DNA of 64,000 nucleotides from Streptomyces vietnamensis (GTDB lineage Bacteria > Actinomycetota > Actinomycetes > Streptomycetales > Streptomycetaceae): positions 5,336,001 through 5,400,000 of the forward strand of contig NZ_CP010407.1 of assembly GCF_000830005.1 (NCBI RefSeq). Direction: 5' to 3'. The position numbers and the translations under genes were made by a program. Shown here one piece after another: positions 32,811 to 41,697 of the stretch. How positions within the stretch are numbered: the stretch's first letter is position 1; the number at the start of each line of letters is the position of its first letter. The notes under the pieces were generated by a model that made no database searches, was not told where the DNA came from, and saw only the letters and a list, made by a program, of their open reading frames with translations.

Positions 32811-34262
32811 GTGGGGACTGTCATCGGTAGATACGTCATCGAGCACAAGCTAGGCGAAGGCGGCATGGGCACCGTCTATCTGGCCCGATCGCGCGGCGGG
32901 CGCGCCGTCGCCGTCAAGGTCGCCCGGCCGGAACTCGCCTCCGACCCGTCCTTCCGCGCCCGCTTCCGCGCCGAGGTCGCCGCGGCCCGGCAGGTCGGCG
33001 GATTCCACACCGCCCAGGTCGTCGACGCCGACCCCGAGGCGGAGGCCCCCTGGCTCGCCACCGCCTACATCCCCGGGCCCACCCTCTCCGGACTCCTCAC
33101 CGCCCAGGGCCCCATGGACGAGGCCCGGCTCCGCTCGCTCGGCGCCGCGCTCGCCGAGGCCCTGGAGGCGATCCACGCCTGCGGGCTCGTCCACCGCGAC
33201 CTCAAGCCCGGCAACATCGTCATGGCCTCCGACGGGCCGCGCGTCCTCGACTTCGGGATCGCCCGCGCCCTGGAGTCCACCCGGCTCACCGCCACCGGCA
33301 ACGCCTTCGGCACCCCCGGCTACCTCGCCCCCGAACAGGCCCTCGGCGAGGAGGTCACCGGCGCCGCCGACGTCTTCGCGCTCGGCGCCGTCCTCGTCGC
33401 CGCGGCCGGCGGGAAGCCCTTCGGGGAGGGGACGCCGATGGGGCTCATGTACCGGTCGGTGCACGAGGCCCCCGACCTCGGCGCCGTACCGGAGGCGCTG
33501 CGCGGGCTCGTGGGGCGCTGCCTCGCCAAGGACCCGGCCGAACGGCCCACGCCGGACGCCATCATGGACGAACTGGCGGGGACGCCGACGGCGGTGCCGG
33601 ACCCCCGGGTGGCTCCGGCGGGCCCGCCGGTCCCGCCTGCCCAGGTGCCTGAAGCGACCCCTGCCGACGCGGTCCCGGTGCCCGTCGACGCGGTGCCTGC
33701 GCCTGCGCCCGCGCCCGCTGACGCCGCGTCCGTGCCCGCTGACGCCGTACCCGCGCCCGCTGACGCCGCGCCCGCGCCCGCTGACGCCAGGCCCGTACCC
33801 GTACCCATGCCCGCGCCCGCCGCCGCAGTGCCGTCCCCGCCCGCCCACGCGCTGCCCGCGCGGACCGCCGGTGTCCAGGACGCCGTACCCGCCCCCGTAC
33901 CGGTACCCGTCCCCGTACCGCATCCCGTACCGCAGCATCCCGCCACCCTCTACGTACCCCCGCCGCCCTTCGCCCCGCCGCCGCCCGCGCCGGAGTTCGC
34001 CGCCGCCGACCGGAACTCCGGCATCGCCGTCGACGGCAGCGGGGTGTCCCTGCACTTCTTCGGCGAGGAGGCCGACTTCCTCTGGGCCGAGGTCGGGGCC
34101 GTACGGTACGAGCGCATCCGGCGCGGCCGGGTGCTGCGCGTCGCCGTCACCCTCTACGACGGCTCGTCCTACGACTGCGAGGTCGACGGCCGCCGGGCCG
34201 CCCGGGTCGACGACTGGATCCGTCTGCTCGACCCGGTGCTGCGCCACTACCTGCCCGCGTGA
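32811..34262 (+). CDS. Ser/Thr protein kinase (PASTA-less, Pro-rich linker)
   Basis: 483 residues if started at GTG 32811 (VGTVIGRY); ATG 32784 is an alternative. A CATACT -10-like hexamer ends 7 bases before the GTG, suggesting leaderless translation. The Hanks-type kinase domain (1-~260) has GEGGMG, VAVKV, HRDLKPGN (~128), DFG (~147) and APE. Residues ~275-395 are Pro/Ala/Val/Asp repeats. The final ~85 residues form a compact domain (SGVSLHFFGEEADFLWAEVGAVRYERIRRGR). No transmembrane segment, so it is a soluble kinase. Confidence 0.9.
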   Translation: MGTVIGRYVIEHKLGEGGMGTVYLARSRGGRAVAVKVARPELASDPSFRARFRAEVAAARQVGGFHTAQVVDADPEAEAPWLATAYIPGPTLSGLLTAQGPMDEARLRSLGAALAEALEAIHACGLVHRDLKPGNIVMASDGPRVLDFGIARALESTRLTATGNAFGTPGYLAPEQALGEEVTGAADVFALGAVLVAAAGGKPFGEGTPMGLMYRSVHEAPDLGAVPEALRGLVGRCLAKDPAERPTPDAIMDELAGTPTAVPDPRVAPAGPPVPPAQVPEATPADAVPVPVDAVPAPAPAPADAASVPADAVPAPADAAPAPADARPVPVPMPAPAAAVPSPPAHALPARTAGVQDAVPAPVPVPVPVPHPVPQHPATLYVPPPPFAPPPPAPEFAAADRNSGIAVDGSGVSLHFFGEEADFLWAEVGAVRYERIRRGRVLRVAVTLYDGSSYDCEVDGRRAARVDDWIRLLDPVLRHYLPA

Positions 34263-34291
34263 GGCCCGTCTGAGGCCCGCCCGGGGGAACG

Positions 34292-34325
34292 GCGCAGCGC
34301 CGCCGGGGGAGCGGCGGCGCTGCGC
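34292..34325. terminator. Bidirectional terminator between kinase and chitinase
   Basis: A 13-bp perfect stem (GCGCAGCGCCGCC and complement) with an 8-base loop, 30 bases past the kinase stop and 17 before the chitinase stop. Confidence 0.85.
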
Positions 34326-34342
34326 GGGCCTCCGGGGTGCCG

Positions 34343-36067
34343 CTACGGCAGGCCGTGCACCTTCGGGCCCACCGCGTTCGACCAGGCGTTGCCGGCCGTC
34401 GCGTCCCAGTTGGTCGACCAGGTCATGGCGCCGCGCAGCGACGGCCAGGTCTGGGCCGGCTTGAAGGTGCCGCAGCCGGTGCCCTTGGTGAGGCAGTCGA
34501 GCGCGTTGTTCACGACCTGCGGGTCGACGTAGCCGCTGCCCGCGCCCCGCGTGGAGGCGGGGACGCCCAGGCCGACCTGCGACGGGTCGAGGCCGCCCTG
34601 GAGCTGGATGCAGGCGAGCGCGGTGAGGAAGTCCACCGAGCCCTGGCTGTAGACCTTGCCGTCGCAGCCGAGCATCGAACCGCTGTTGTAGTACTGGGTG
34701 TTGACCACCGTGAGGATGTCCTTCACGGCGAGCGCGGTTTTGAAGTACTCCGAGCTCGTGTTCTGCATGTCGATGGTCTGCGGGGCCATCGTCAGGACCA
34801 GGGAGGAGCCCGCCTTGGCGGAGAGCTGGCGCAGCGCCTTGGTGAGGTACGTGGCGTTGACGCCGTGCTCCAGGTCGATGTCGATCCCGTTGAAGCCGTA
34901 CTCCTGCATCAGGGCGTACGCGCTGTCGGCGAAGGCGGTGGCGGTGGCGTCACTGTTGATGGTGACGTTGCCCTTCTCGCCGCCGACCGAGAGGATCACG
35001 GACTTCCCGGCGGCCTTCTTGGCCGCGACGTCGGCCTTGAAGTCGGCGGTGGAGGCGTAGCCGACGGCCGGGTCGAGGTTGAAGGCGATCTGGCCGGGCG
35101 TGGCCGTCGAGTCGGCGAACGAGACGGCGATGATGTCGTACGCGGCCTGGACGTCCCGCAGCTTCTGCTTCGCGGCGCCGTTGTCGAAGTTCTGCCAGTA
35201 GCCGGTGACGGCGTGCTTGGGCACGGCCGGGCCGGGGCCCGGGTCGGTGGCCTTGGCCGTACGGGCGGACACGGCGGCGGACTTCGCGGACTCGCCCGCG
35301 GAGTTCGTCGCGGAGACCTGGAACTGGTACGCGGTGTCGGCGGTGAGCCCGGTGACGGTGGTCGACGTGCCGGTGACCGTCTGCGGGTTGGCGCCGTCCC
35401 GGTACACCTTGTAGGCGGTGGCGCCGCTGACCGCGCCCCAGCTGAGGGCGACGGAGCTGCTGGTGACCGTGCCGGCGGCGAGGCCGGCCGGGGTGGCCGG
35501 GGCGGTCGGGGCGGGGTCCTGGCCGCCGCCCCCGTCGGGCCCGAAGACGCTCACGTCGTCGACGAGGTAGGGGGAGGTGCCGTACCAGCCGTGGGTCCAG
35601 ATCTGCACGGACGTGGTGGACGCGCCGGTGGTGAAGGTGGTGGTGAGCTGCTTCCAGGAGGGGCTGTCGGGAGTCCAGGTGGAGACGTCGGTGGTTCCGG
35701 TGCCGGTGGCGCCGAGGTAGGCGTAGCCGCCCTGGACCCAGGCGCTCAGCGTGTACGTCGAGTTGGGTTTCACGGCCACGGTCTGCGCGCACTGGGCGTA
35801 GTCGAGACCGGCCGGGGTGGCCTTGAGCGCGCCGGTCCCGGTGTGGACGGGCGAGGAGACGGCGGCGCCGCTCCCGGCGGAACAGGACCAGTTGGTGAGG
35901 CCGTTCTCGAACCCGGCGTTCTTGGCGACGTTGACGTCGGCCGCCTGTGCGGTGCCGGCTCCGCCGACGAGGACGAGCCCGGAGCCGACGGCGAGCGCGA
36001 GGGCTCCGCCGAGCAGACGGCGTCCGTCCGTGCGGCGTCCGTGCGGACGGGTGGTGGTGCGGTCCAC
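34343..36067 (-). CDS. Secreted chitinase, GH18, with carbohydrate-binding and fibronectin III domains
   Basis: About 574 residues. GTG at 36067 is favoured by GGAGG 6 bases upstream; ATG at 36073 touches the SD. Order: signal peptide (ending TAQA), a CBM-like beta-sandwich (~38-175, NAGFENGLTNWSCSAGS), a fibronectin III domain (~185-275), and a GH18 domain (HAVTGYWQNF onward) with the catalytic DIDLE in YGFNGIDIDLEHG (~393-400). It hydrolyses chitin to GlcNAc oligomers outside the cell. A dre site at 36171 points to DasR repression lifted by glucosamine-6-phosphate. Confidence 0.96.
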   Translation of the reverse strand: MDRTTTRPHGRRTDGRRLLGGALALAVGSGLVLVGGAGTAQAADVNVAKNAGFENGLTNWSCSAGSGAAVSSPVHTGTGALKATPAGLDYAQCAQTVAVKPNSTYTLSAWVQGGYAYLGATGTGTTDVSTWTPDSPSWKQLTTTFTTGASTTSVQIWTHGWYGTSPYLVDDVSVFGPDGGGGQDPAPTAPATPAGLAAGTVTSSSVALSWGAVSGATAYKVYRDGANPQTVTGTSTTVTGLTADTAYQFQVSATNSAGESAKSAAVSARTAKATDPGPGPAVPKHAVTGYWQNFDNGAAKQKLRDVQAAYDIIAVSFADSTATPGQIAFNLDPAVGYASTADFKADVAAKKAAGKSVILSVGGEKGNVTINSDATATAFADSAYALMQEYGFNGIDIDLEHGVNATYLTKALRQLSAKAGSSLVLTMAPQTIDMQNTSSEYFKTALAVKDILTVVNTQYYNSGSMLGCDGKVYSQGSVDFLTALACIQLQGGLDPSQVGLGVPASTRGAGSGYVDPQVVNNALDCLTKGTGCGTFKPAQTWPSLRGAMTWSTNWDATAGNAWSNAVGPKVHGLP

Positions 36068-36170
36068 GTGCATCCTCCGGTGGGGGAGTTGGGGATGTGG
36101 AGGTGCCGTACGTCGTCGTACGGAGGGGGTGGGGAGGTGGTGCGGACGGTGGCCACCGCTGTCGCAACAA

Positions 36171-36186
36171 GTTGGTCCAGACCAAT
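36171..36186. promoter_or_regulatory. DasR-responsive element (dre) upstream of the chitinase
   Basis: GTTGGTCCAGACCAAT matches the 16-bp dre consensus (A-x-TGGTCTAGACCA-x-T type) with a 14-bp perfect palindrome. Known DasR targets include chitinases and the GlcNAc regulon. It lies ~105 bp upstream of the chitinase start. The rest of 36074-36411 holds promoter sequence for this gene and for the hypothetical at 36412. Confidence 0.88.
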
Positions 36187-36411
36187 CGCGTTGTCAATAC
36201 CCCTGGCACCGAACGGCGTTCGGCCGGACCCCGGGCACTGCGACGGCGGAGGTCGCGATAAATGGCGGCAGCTTGGCGGATTGTGTGTTCACCACCCCAC
36301 GGGACGTGGATAAGGTGCAGAGACGGCGACACCCTGCGGTGACGCCGCGAACGCGGTAGGTGATCCGCGGCCCCCGGGGCACCGGAGGCCGGAGGGGACG
36401 GGGGGTCCGAC

Positions 36412-37344
36412 GTGTCGACAGCGATCGCCGTCACCAGCGCCGACCTGGTGCTGCCACCGACCGACCCCGGGACCCCGCAGGCCGCCCTGCTCCCGCCCCC
36501 CGAGAGCCGGTCGCTCGACGCCTCCCTCGCCGACATGCAGCAACTCCTCGCCCGGTACGGACACGTGGTCGTCGTCTGCCCCACCGCCGCACCGGCCGCC
36601 GTCGAACACCGCCTGCACGCCGTCCGCGCCCTCCTGGAGAGCGACCGGATCGCCCTGGTCAGGACCGACCTGCCGCCCCTCGGCGCGGCCGTCCTCGTCC
36701 GCCAGCTGCGGCAGCTCGCCGGCTGCGACTTCAGCCCCGGAGTCCTCGCCTCCGCCGCCCGGCTGCTCGCCCACTACATCTACGCCGGCGCCGTCCTCGG
36801 CTCCGTCTCCCGGCTCGACCGCGTCCCCGTCAGCCTCGGCTCCCACCTCAAGGGCTGGCTCCCCGGCGCCCACTTCGCCGTCCTCGCCGGACCGACGCCG
36901 CAGATCGTGCGGCTCGGTGGAGGGGAAGGGCACCTTTCCGGACCGGAGTTCGCCACCGAACTCCTCCTCGCCCGCGGCCAGCTCCAGACCGACTGGCCGA
37001 CCAGCACCCTCGTACCCCGGTGGCGGATCCCCGGACCCGTGCACGAGGCGCCGCTGCCCGCGTCCTCGCCCGGCTGGTGGGGCACCGGCAAGCTCGTCGA
37101 GTTCGCCGCGTACCTGCCCGACCTGCCCGTCCTCTACCAGCTCGTCGCCTCGGTACGCCGCGAGACCTGCCACTGGTGCGGGATGGAACTCATCGGCGAC
37201 CGCTGCGGCTTCTGCGCCGCCCCACTGGCCCCACCAGCCCCTCCGGACCCGGGGACCCGCGCGCTCGGGCCCGGCGCGCAGGCGGGCGCGCACGCCCGCG
37301 CCCTCGGCCCCGGCGTCCGCTCGGCCCGCGCCGCACTGCCGTGA
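36412..37344 (+). CDS. Hypothetical protein with C-terminal zinc ribbon, head of the Tad operon
   Basis: 310 residues from a GTG start. The C-terminal part carries a CHWC ... CGFC pair (residues ~256-274), a small zinc-ribbon-like motif, followed by a Pro/Ala/Gly-rich tail. The main body (VVVVCPTAAPAAVEHRLHAVRALLES) has no membrane segment or recognised domain. It precedes cpaB by 64 bases in the same direction, so it is probably a Tad-associated cytoplasmic protein; that is inferred from position. Confidence 0.8.
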   Translation: MSTAIAVTSADLVLPPTDPGTPQAALLPPPESRSLDASLADMQQLLARYGHVVVVCPTAAPAAVEHRLHAVRALLESDRIALVRTDLPPLGAAVLVRQLRQLAGCDFSPGVLASAARLLAHYIYAGAVLGSVSRLDRVPVSLGSHLKGWLPGAHFAVLAGPTPQIVRLGGGEGHLSGPEFATELLLARGQLQTDWPTSTLVPRWRIPGPVHEAPLPASSPGWWGTGKLVEFAAYLPDLPVLYQLVASVRRETCHWCGMELIGDRCGFCAAPLAPPAPPDPGTRALGPGAQAGAHARALGPGVRSARAALP

Positions 37345-37408
37345 GCGGTCCCGCGCACCGCCACTGCTCCTGCCACCGCCCCACGTCTCCGACCGAGGAA
37401 GTACGGCC

Positions 37409-38119
37409 ATGAACTCCCGCCAGCGCCGCGGCGTGATCCTGCTGCTGCTCTCCGTCCTGTGCGCCCTCGGCGCGTTCGCCGGTGTCCTCGCCGTCATCAG
37501 CGACGTGAACTCCAAGGTCGGCCCGGAGACCACCGCGTACCGGGTCAAGGAGGACGTGGCGCCCTACAAGGCCTTGAGCGCGAACCAGTTCGAGAAGATC
37601 TCCATGCCGAAACGCTGGCTCTCCGAGACCGCCGTCACCGACCTCCGCCAGATCGAGGGCAGGATCGCCGTCAACAGACTCAAGGCCGGCTCCCTCCTCC
37701 AGACCGACATGATCGTCGAGCGCCCCCAGCTCCGTCCGGGAGAGCAGGAGATCGCGATCATGGTCGACGCCGCCGCCGGCGTCGCCGGCAAGATCAACCC
37801 CGGCGCCACCGTCAACATCTACGCGACCTTCGCCGGCGAGAAGAAGGGCGACCCCGACCAGTCCCGGCTGATCGTCACCGGCGCCCGCGTCCTCGACGTC
37901 GGCCAGCTCACCCCGGTCTCCGCCCGCTCCGACCGCGGGGACCGCGCCACCTCCGCCGTCCCCATCACCTTCGCGCTCTCCACCCTCGACACCCAGCGCG
38001 TCGCGTACGCCGAGTCCTTCGCCGAGCACGTACGCCTCGCCCTCGTCGCCCCGTCCACGGCCGGCTCCCCGGCCACCCCGGGCGGCGACCGCACCTACAC
38101 GCTCGACAAGGACAAGTGA
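37409..38119 (+). CDS. cpaB: CpaB/RcpC-like Flp pilus assembly protein (SAF domain)
   Basis: 236 residues. An N-terminal membrane anchor (~9-30, ILLLLSVLCALGAFAGVLAV) is followed by a SAF-type beta-clip domain (YRVKEDVAPYKALSANQFEKI) and the RcpC segment (AIMVDAAAGVAGKINPGATVNIY). CpaB proteins help assemble Tad/Flp pili in the envelope. SD GAGGAAG precedes the ATG. It is followed six bases later by tadZ. Confidence 0.9.
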   Translation: MNSRQRRGVILLLLSVLCALGAFAGVLAVISDVNSKVGPETTAYRVKEDVAPYKALSANQFEKISMPKRWLSETAVTDLRQIEGRIAVNRLKAGSLLQTDMIVERPQLRPGEQEIAIMVDAAAGVAGKINPGATVNIYATFAGEKKGDPDQSRLIVTGARVLDVGQLTPVSARSDRGDRATSAVPITFALSTLDTQRVAYAESFAEHVRLALVAPSTAGSPATPGGDRTYTLDKDK

Positions 38120-38125
38120 GGCCGG

Positions 38126-39379
38126 ATGACCACCAGGATCCTGCCGGCCGTCGGCGACCCCGATGCGGCCCGGTCCGTCAGTACGCTGCTCAGCCAGCTC
38201 CCCGACGCCGAACCCGCCCAGCCGGTCACCGACTCCACCCAGCTCGTCGACACCCTCGCGCGGCTCGCCGCCGCCTCCCTCGACGAACTCCCCGAGGTCG
38301 TCCTCGTCCACGAGCGCATCGGGCCCGTTCCTGCGCTCGAACTCGTCCGCGAGGTCGCCCTCCGCTTCCCCGCCGTCGGCGTCGTCCTCATCACCGCCGA
38401 CGCCAGCCCCGTCCTCTTCTCCGCCGCCATGGACTCCGGCGCCCGGGGCCTCGTCACCCTCCCCCTCGGCTACGAGGAACTCGCCAGCCGCGTCCAGGCC
38501 GCCGCCCAGTGGTCCCTGGGCGTCCGCCGCCACCTCGGCGCGGGAGCCGAGCAGTTCGCCACCGGCCCCGGCGGCACCGTCGTCACCGTCAGCGGCGCCA
38601 AGGGCGGCGTCGGCACCACCGTCACCGCCGTCCACCTCGCCCTCGCCGCCCGCGCCTCCGGACGCAGCGTCGCCCTCGTCGACATGGACCTCCAGAGCGG
38701 CGACATCGCCTCGTACCTCGACGTCCAGTTCCGCCGCTCCGTCGCCGACCTCGCGTCGATCGCTGACATCTCGCCGCGCGTCCTCCAGGACGCCGTGTAC
38801 GTCCACGAGACCGGCCTCTCGCTGCTCCTCGCCCCGGCGGAGGGCGAACGCGGCGAGGAGGTCACCGACCGCGCCGCCCGGCAGGTCGTCAGCGCCCTGC
38901 GCGGCCGCCACGAGGTCGTCGTCCTCGACTGCGGCTCCCGGCTCGACAGCGCCAACGCCGCCGCGATCGAGATGGCCGACACGGCGCTCCTCGTCACCAC
39001 CCCGGACGTGGTCGCGGTCCGCGCCGCCAAACGGACCGTACGGATGTGGGAACGGCTCCAGGTCCGCAAGGCCGAGGAGACCGTCACCCTCGTCAACCGC
39101 CACCACCGCACCAGCGAGATCCAGCCGCCCCTCGTCCAGAAGATCACCGGCACGCGGATGGCGGGCGTCGCCGTCCCGGCCAACTTCAAGGAACTCGCGG
39201 CGGTCGTCGACGCCGGCCGCCTCCACGAACTCGACGCCAAGTCGACGGTGAAGCAGGCGCTGTGGTCGCTGGCGGGGGAACTGGGCCTGGTCCAGGCCGC
39301 CGGCCAGCCCGGCAAGGAGCTCGCCCGCGCGGCGGACCGGGGCTCGCTCGGACTGCGGCGGCGCGGGGGAGTGCGCTGA
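38126..39379 (+). CDS. tadZ: TadZ/CpaE-like ATPase of the Tad pilus
   Basis: 417 residues. The N-terminal ~130 residues resemble a receiver-type domain (VALRFPAVGVVLITADASPVLFSAAMDSGARGLVTLPL). The C-terminal ~280 are a ParA/MinD-type ATPase with the deviant Walker A motif AKGGVGTT near residue 158 and VALVDMDLQSGD. TadZ localises the pilus apparatus at the membrane. It ends 3 bases before the first TadE-like gene. Confidence 0.92.
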   Translation: MTTRILPAVGDPDAARSVSTLLSQLPDAEPAQPVTDSTQLVDTLARLAAASLDELPEVVLVHERIGPVPALELVREVALRFPAVGVVLITADASPVLFSAAMDSGARGLVTLPLGYEELASRVQAAAQWSLGVRRHLGAGAEQFATGPGGTVVTVSGAKGGVGTTVTAVHLALAARASGRSVALVDMDLQSGDIASYLDVQFRRSVADLASIADISPRVLQDAVYVHETGLSLLLAPAEGERGEEVTDRAARQVVSALRGRHEVVVLDCGSRLDSANAAAIEMADTALLVTTPDVVAVRAAKRTVRMWERLQVRKAEETVTLVNRHHRTSEIQPPLVQKITGTRMAGVAVPANFKELAAVVDAGRLHELDAKSTVKQALWSLAGELGLVQAAGQPGKELARAADRGSLGLRRRGGVR

Positions 39380-39382
39380 GGC

Positions 39383-39751
39383 ATGCGGACGTACCGGGAC
39401 GACGACAGGGGGCAGGTGGCGGTGGAGTTCCTGGGCATGGTGCCGCTGATCCTGCTGACGCTGGCGCTGCTGTGGCAGGTCGTTCTGGTGGGGTACACGT
39501 ACACGCTTGCGGGGAACGCGGCGGATGAGGCGGCGCGGGCGGCGGCTGTGGGTGACGACTGTCAGGAGGCCGGGCTGCGGCACGTGGACGGGGCCTGGCG
39601 GGACGGGGCCGAGGTGAGCTGCCCACCGGGCGACGGGATGGTGACCGCGGTGGTCAGTCTCCAGGTACCGGCCCTGGTCCCCGGTGTGGGAGGTCTCTTC
39701 CGGGTGGACGGCAAGGCGGCCGCCGTGGATGAGAAGGGCGCCACGCCATGA
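39383..39751 (+). CDS. TadE-like minor pilin
   Basis: 122 residues. Charged N-terminus with DDDRGQVAVEFLGMVPLILLTLALLW, i.e. a class III prepilin-like cleavage site (after Gly, Glu at +5) and hydrophobic helix, then a small extracellular domain with one cysteine pair (DDCQEA, VSCPPG). It is likely processed by the prepilin peptidase at 53475-54212. It overlaps the next gene as ATGA. Confidence 0.88.
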   Translation: MRTYRDDDRGQVAVEFLGMVPLILLTLALLWQVVLVGYTYTLAGNAADEAARAAAVGDDCQEAGLRHVDGAWRDGAEVSCPPGDGMVTAVVSLQVPALVPGVGGLFRVDGKAAAVDEKGATP

Positions 39752-40134
39752 GAAACGACCGGCGGAGGCGGCGGCGCGACCGGGGGCAGGCCGCCATCGA
39801 GTACCTCGGTTTCCTCCCCCTCCTGCTCATCGTCGGACTCGCCGGCCTTCAGCTCGGCGTCGCCGCGTACGCCGCCCAGCAGGCGGGCACGGCGGCGCGG
39901 GCGGCCGCTCGGGCGGCGAGCAGCGACGCGGAGGACGCGCCCGACGCCACGGCGGCCGGCTACGCGGCCGCCAGCTGGGCCACCGATGTCAACGTCATCC
40001 CCAGCGGGGACGAGGTCGTCGCCACCGTCACCGTACGCATTCCCCAGGTCGTCCCCTTCTGGAGCTTCGACGACATCAAGAAGACCGCCACCATGCCGAT
40101 GCCCGAGACGCCCGACGAGGAGGACCTGCCATGA
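39748..40134 (+). CDS. Second TadE-like minor pilin
   Basis: 128 residues with the same architecture: RRDRGQAAIEYLGFLPLLLIVGLAGLQL, then a small mature domain lacking cysteine and ending MPMPETPDEEDLP. The GQAAIEY motif is a prepilin processing site. It overlaps cpaF by 4 bases and the first TadE by 4 bases, so all three are translationally coupled. Confidence 0.88.
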   Translation: MRNDRRRRRRDRGQAAIEYLGFLPLLLIVGLAGLQLGVAAYAAQQAGTAARAAARAASSDAEDAPDATAAGYAAASWATDVNVIPSGDEVVATVTVRIPQVVPFWSFDDIKKTATMPMPETPDEEDLP

Positions 40135-41477
40135 GCCTGCGCGCCCGGATCAACGCCCCCGAGGACAAGGGCGGCAGCGCGGCCGCCAGGGAGGACGGCC
40201 ACCTCGTCGCCGCCTTCCGGGCCAAGCTCCTGGAGGAGATCGATCTCACCGAGATGTCCGCGCTCGCGGCGGCGGAGCGGCGGGCCCGTCTGGAGCGCGT
40301 CCTCGGCCACATCATCAGCCGCGAGGGCCCGGTCCTCTCCACCGCCGAGCGGTCCCAGCTGATCCGCCGGGTCGTCGACGAGGCCCTCGGGCTCGGCGTA
40401 CTCGAACCGCTCCTCGAAGACGCCTCCATTACGGAGATCATGGTCAACGGCCCCGACCAGATCTTCATCGAGCGCGGCGGCCGCGTCGAACTGCTCCCGC
40501 TCCGTTTCGCCTCCCACGAGCAGCTGATGCAGACGATCGAGCGGATCGTGTCGACGGTCAACCGGCGCGTGGACGAGTCGAATCCGATGGTCGACGCCCG
40601 GCTCCCCTCCGGCGAGCGCGTCAACGTCATCATCCCGCCGCTCTCGCTCACCGGGGCGACCCTCACCATCCGCCGCTTCCCCCGCGCGTACACGCTCCAC
40701 GAGATGATCGGCCTCGGCTCGCTCGACGAGCAGATGCTGCTCCTGCTCTCAGGGCTGGTTCAAGCCAAGTTCAACCTGATCGTCTCCGGCGCCACGGGCA
40801 CCGGGAAGACGACCCTCCTCAACGCCCTCTCGGGTCTCGTCCCGGACGGCGAGCGGATCATCACCATCGAGGACTCGGCCGAACTCCAGCTCCAGCAGTC
40901 CCACGTGATCCGCCTGGAGGCCCGCCCGCCGAACATCGAGGGCCGCGGGGCCATCTCCATCCGCGACCTCGTCCGCAACTCCCTGCGCATGCGCCCCGAC
41001 CGCATCATCGTCGGCGAGGTCCGCGGCGGCGAGACGCTCGACATGCTCCAGGCCATGTCCACCGGCCACGACGGGTCCCTCGCGACCGTCCACGCGAACT
41101 CGGCCGAGGACGCCCTGATGCGCCTCCAGACCCTCGCCTCCATGTCGGAGGTGAAGGTGCCGTTCGAGGCGCTGAGGGACCAGATCAACAGCGCGGTGGA
41201 CGTACTCGTCCAGCTCACCCGGCACCCGGACGGCACCCGCCGCATCACCGAGATCTCCGTCCTCGCCTCGCACGGCCGGGAAAGGTTCCTGCTGGCCACG
41301 GTCTGCCGCTTCGAGGCGCAGCCGATCGCGGCCGACGGGCGGGTGTACGGGCGGTTCACGTACCACCCGCTGCCCCGGCGCGTCGCCGAACGCCTCTACC
41401 TGGCGGGGCAGCCGATCCCGCAGGCGTTCGGCGTGGCGGCGACGGACGCCCACCTGGCCACCCGAGAGGCGGAATGA
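40131..41477 (+). CDS. cpaF: CpaF/TadA secretion ATPase
   Basis: 448 residues. Type II/IV secretion ATPase with Walker A GATGTGKTT (~220-228), Asp box EDSAELQL, Walker B RIIVGEVRGGE and the His box TGHDGSLATVHANS. It powers assembly and perhaps retraction of the Flp pilus at the cytoplasmic membrane. Its stop overlaps a 58-codon micro-ORF, not tadB directly. Confidence 0.95.
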   Translation: MSLRARINAPEDKGGSAAAREDGHLVAAFRAKLLEEIDLTEMSALAAAERRARLERVLGHIISREGPVLSTAERSQLIRRVVDEALGLGVLEPLLEDASITEIMVNGPDQIFIERGGRVELLPLRFASHEQLMQTIERIVSTVNRRVDESNPMVDARLPSGERVNVIIPPLSLTGATLTIRRFPRAYTLHEMIGLGSLDEQMLLLLSGLVQAKFNLIVSGATGTGKTTLLNALSGLVPDGERIITIEDSAELQLQQSHVIRLEARPPNIEGRGAISIRDLVRNSLRMRPDRIIVGEVRGGETLDMLQAMSTGHDGSLATVHANSAEDALMRLQTLASMSEVKVPFEALRDQINSAVDVLVQLTRHPDGTRRITEISVLASHGRERFLLATVCRFEAQPIAADGRVYGRFTYHPLPRRVAERLYLAGQPIPQAFGVAATDAHLATREAE

Positions 41478-41650
41478 TGACCGACGCGCGCACAGCGACG
41501 ACCGACGACCGCACGGCGATGACCGGCGGCCGCACGGCGATGACCGGCGGCTGTACGGCGATGACCGGCGACCCCACGTGGCGACCGGGAAGCGGAGCGA
41601 TGACGGCCGACGGCTCGACCGACCCGACCTGGCGACCGGGGGAGCGGTGA
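41474..41650 (+). CDS. Micro-ORF 1 with TAMTGG repeats, between cpaF and tadB
   Basis: 58 residues. Starts by ATGA overlap with the cpaF stop and opens MMTDARTATTDDRTAMTGG, then repeats RTAMTGG and DPTWRPG units. Its opening codons nearly match those of tadB (ATGATGACGGAC), so the segment may have arisen by duplication of the tadB start. No domain. It may be non-functional as a protein and serve only to carry ribosomes to the next start. Confidence 0.45.
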   Translation: MMTDARTATTDDRTAMTGGRTAMTGGCTAMTGDPTWRPGSGAMTADGSTDPTWRPGER

Positions 41651-41697
41651 TGACGCCCCACGCCCCCACCACCCGGCGACGCGAGGCGCGGCGATGA
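41650..41697 (+). CDS. Micro-ORF 2 (15 residues), relay to tadB
   Basis: MTPHAPTTRRREARR. Its ATG overlaps the stop of micro-ORF 1 (TGATG) behind GGGGGAG, and its TGA overlaps the tadB ATG (ATGA). Too short for a conventional protein. The perfect chain of overlaps is the evidence that it may be translated. Confidence 0.4.
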   Translation: MTPHAPTTRRREARR

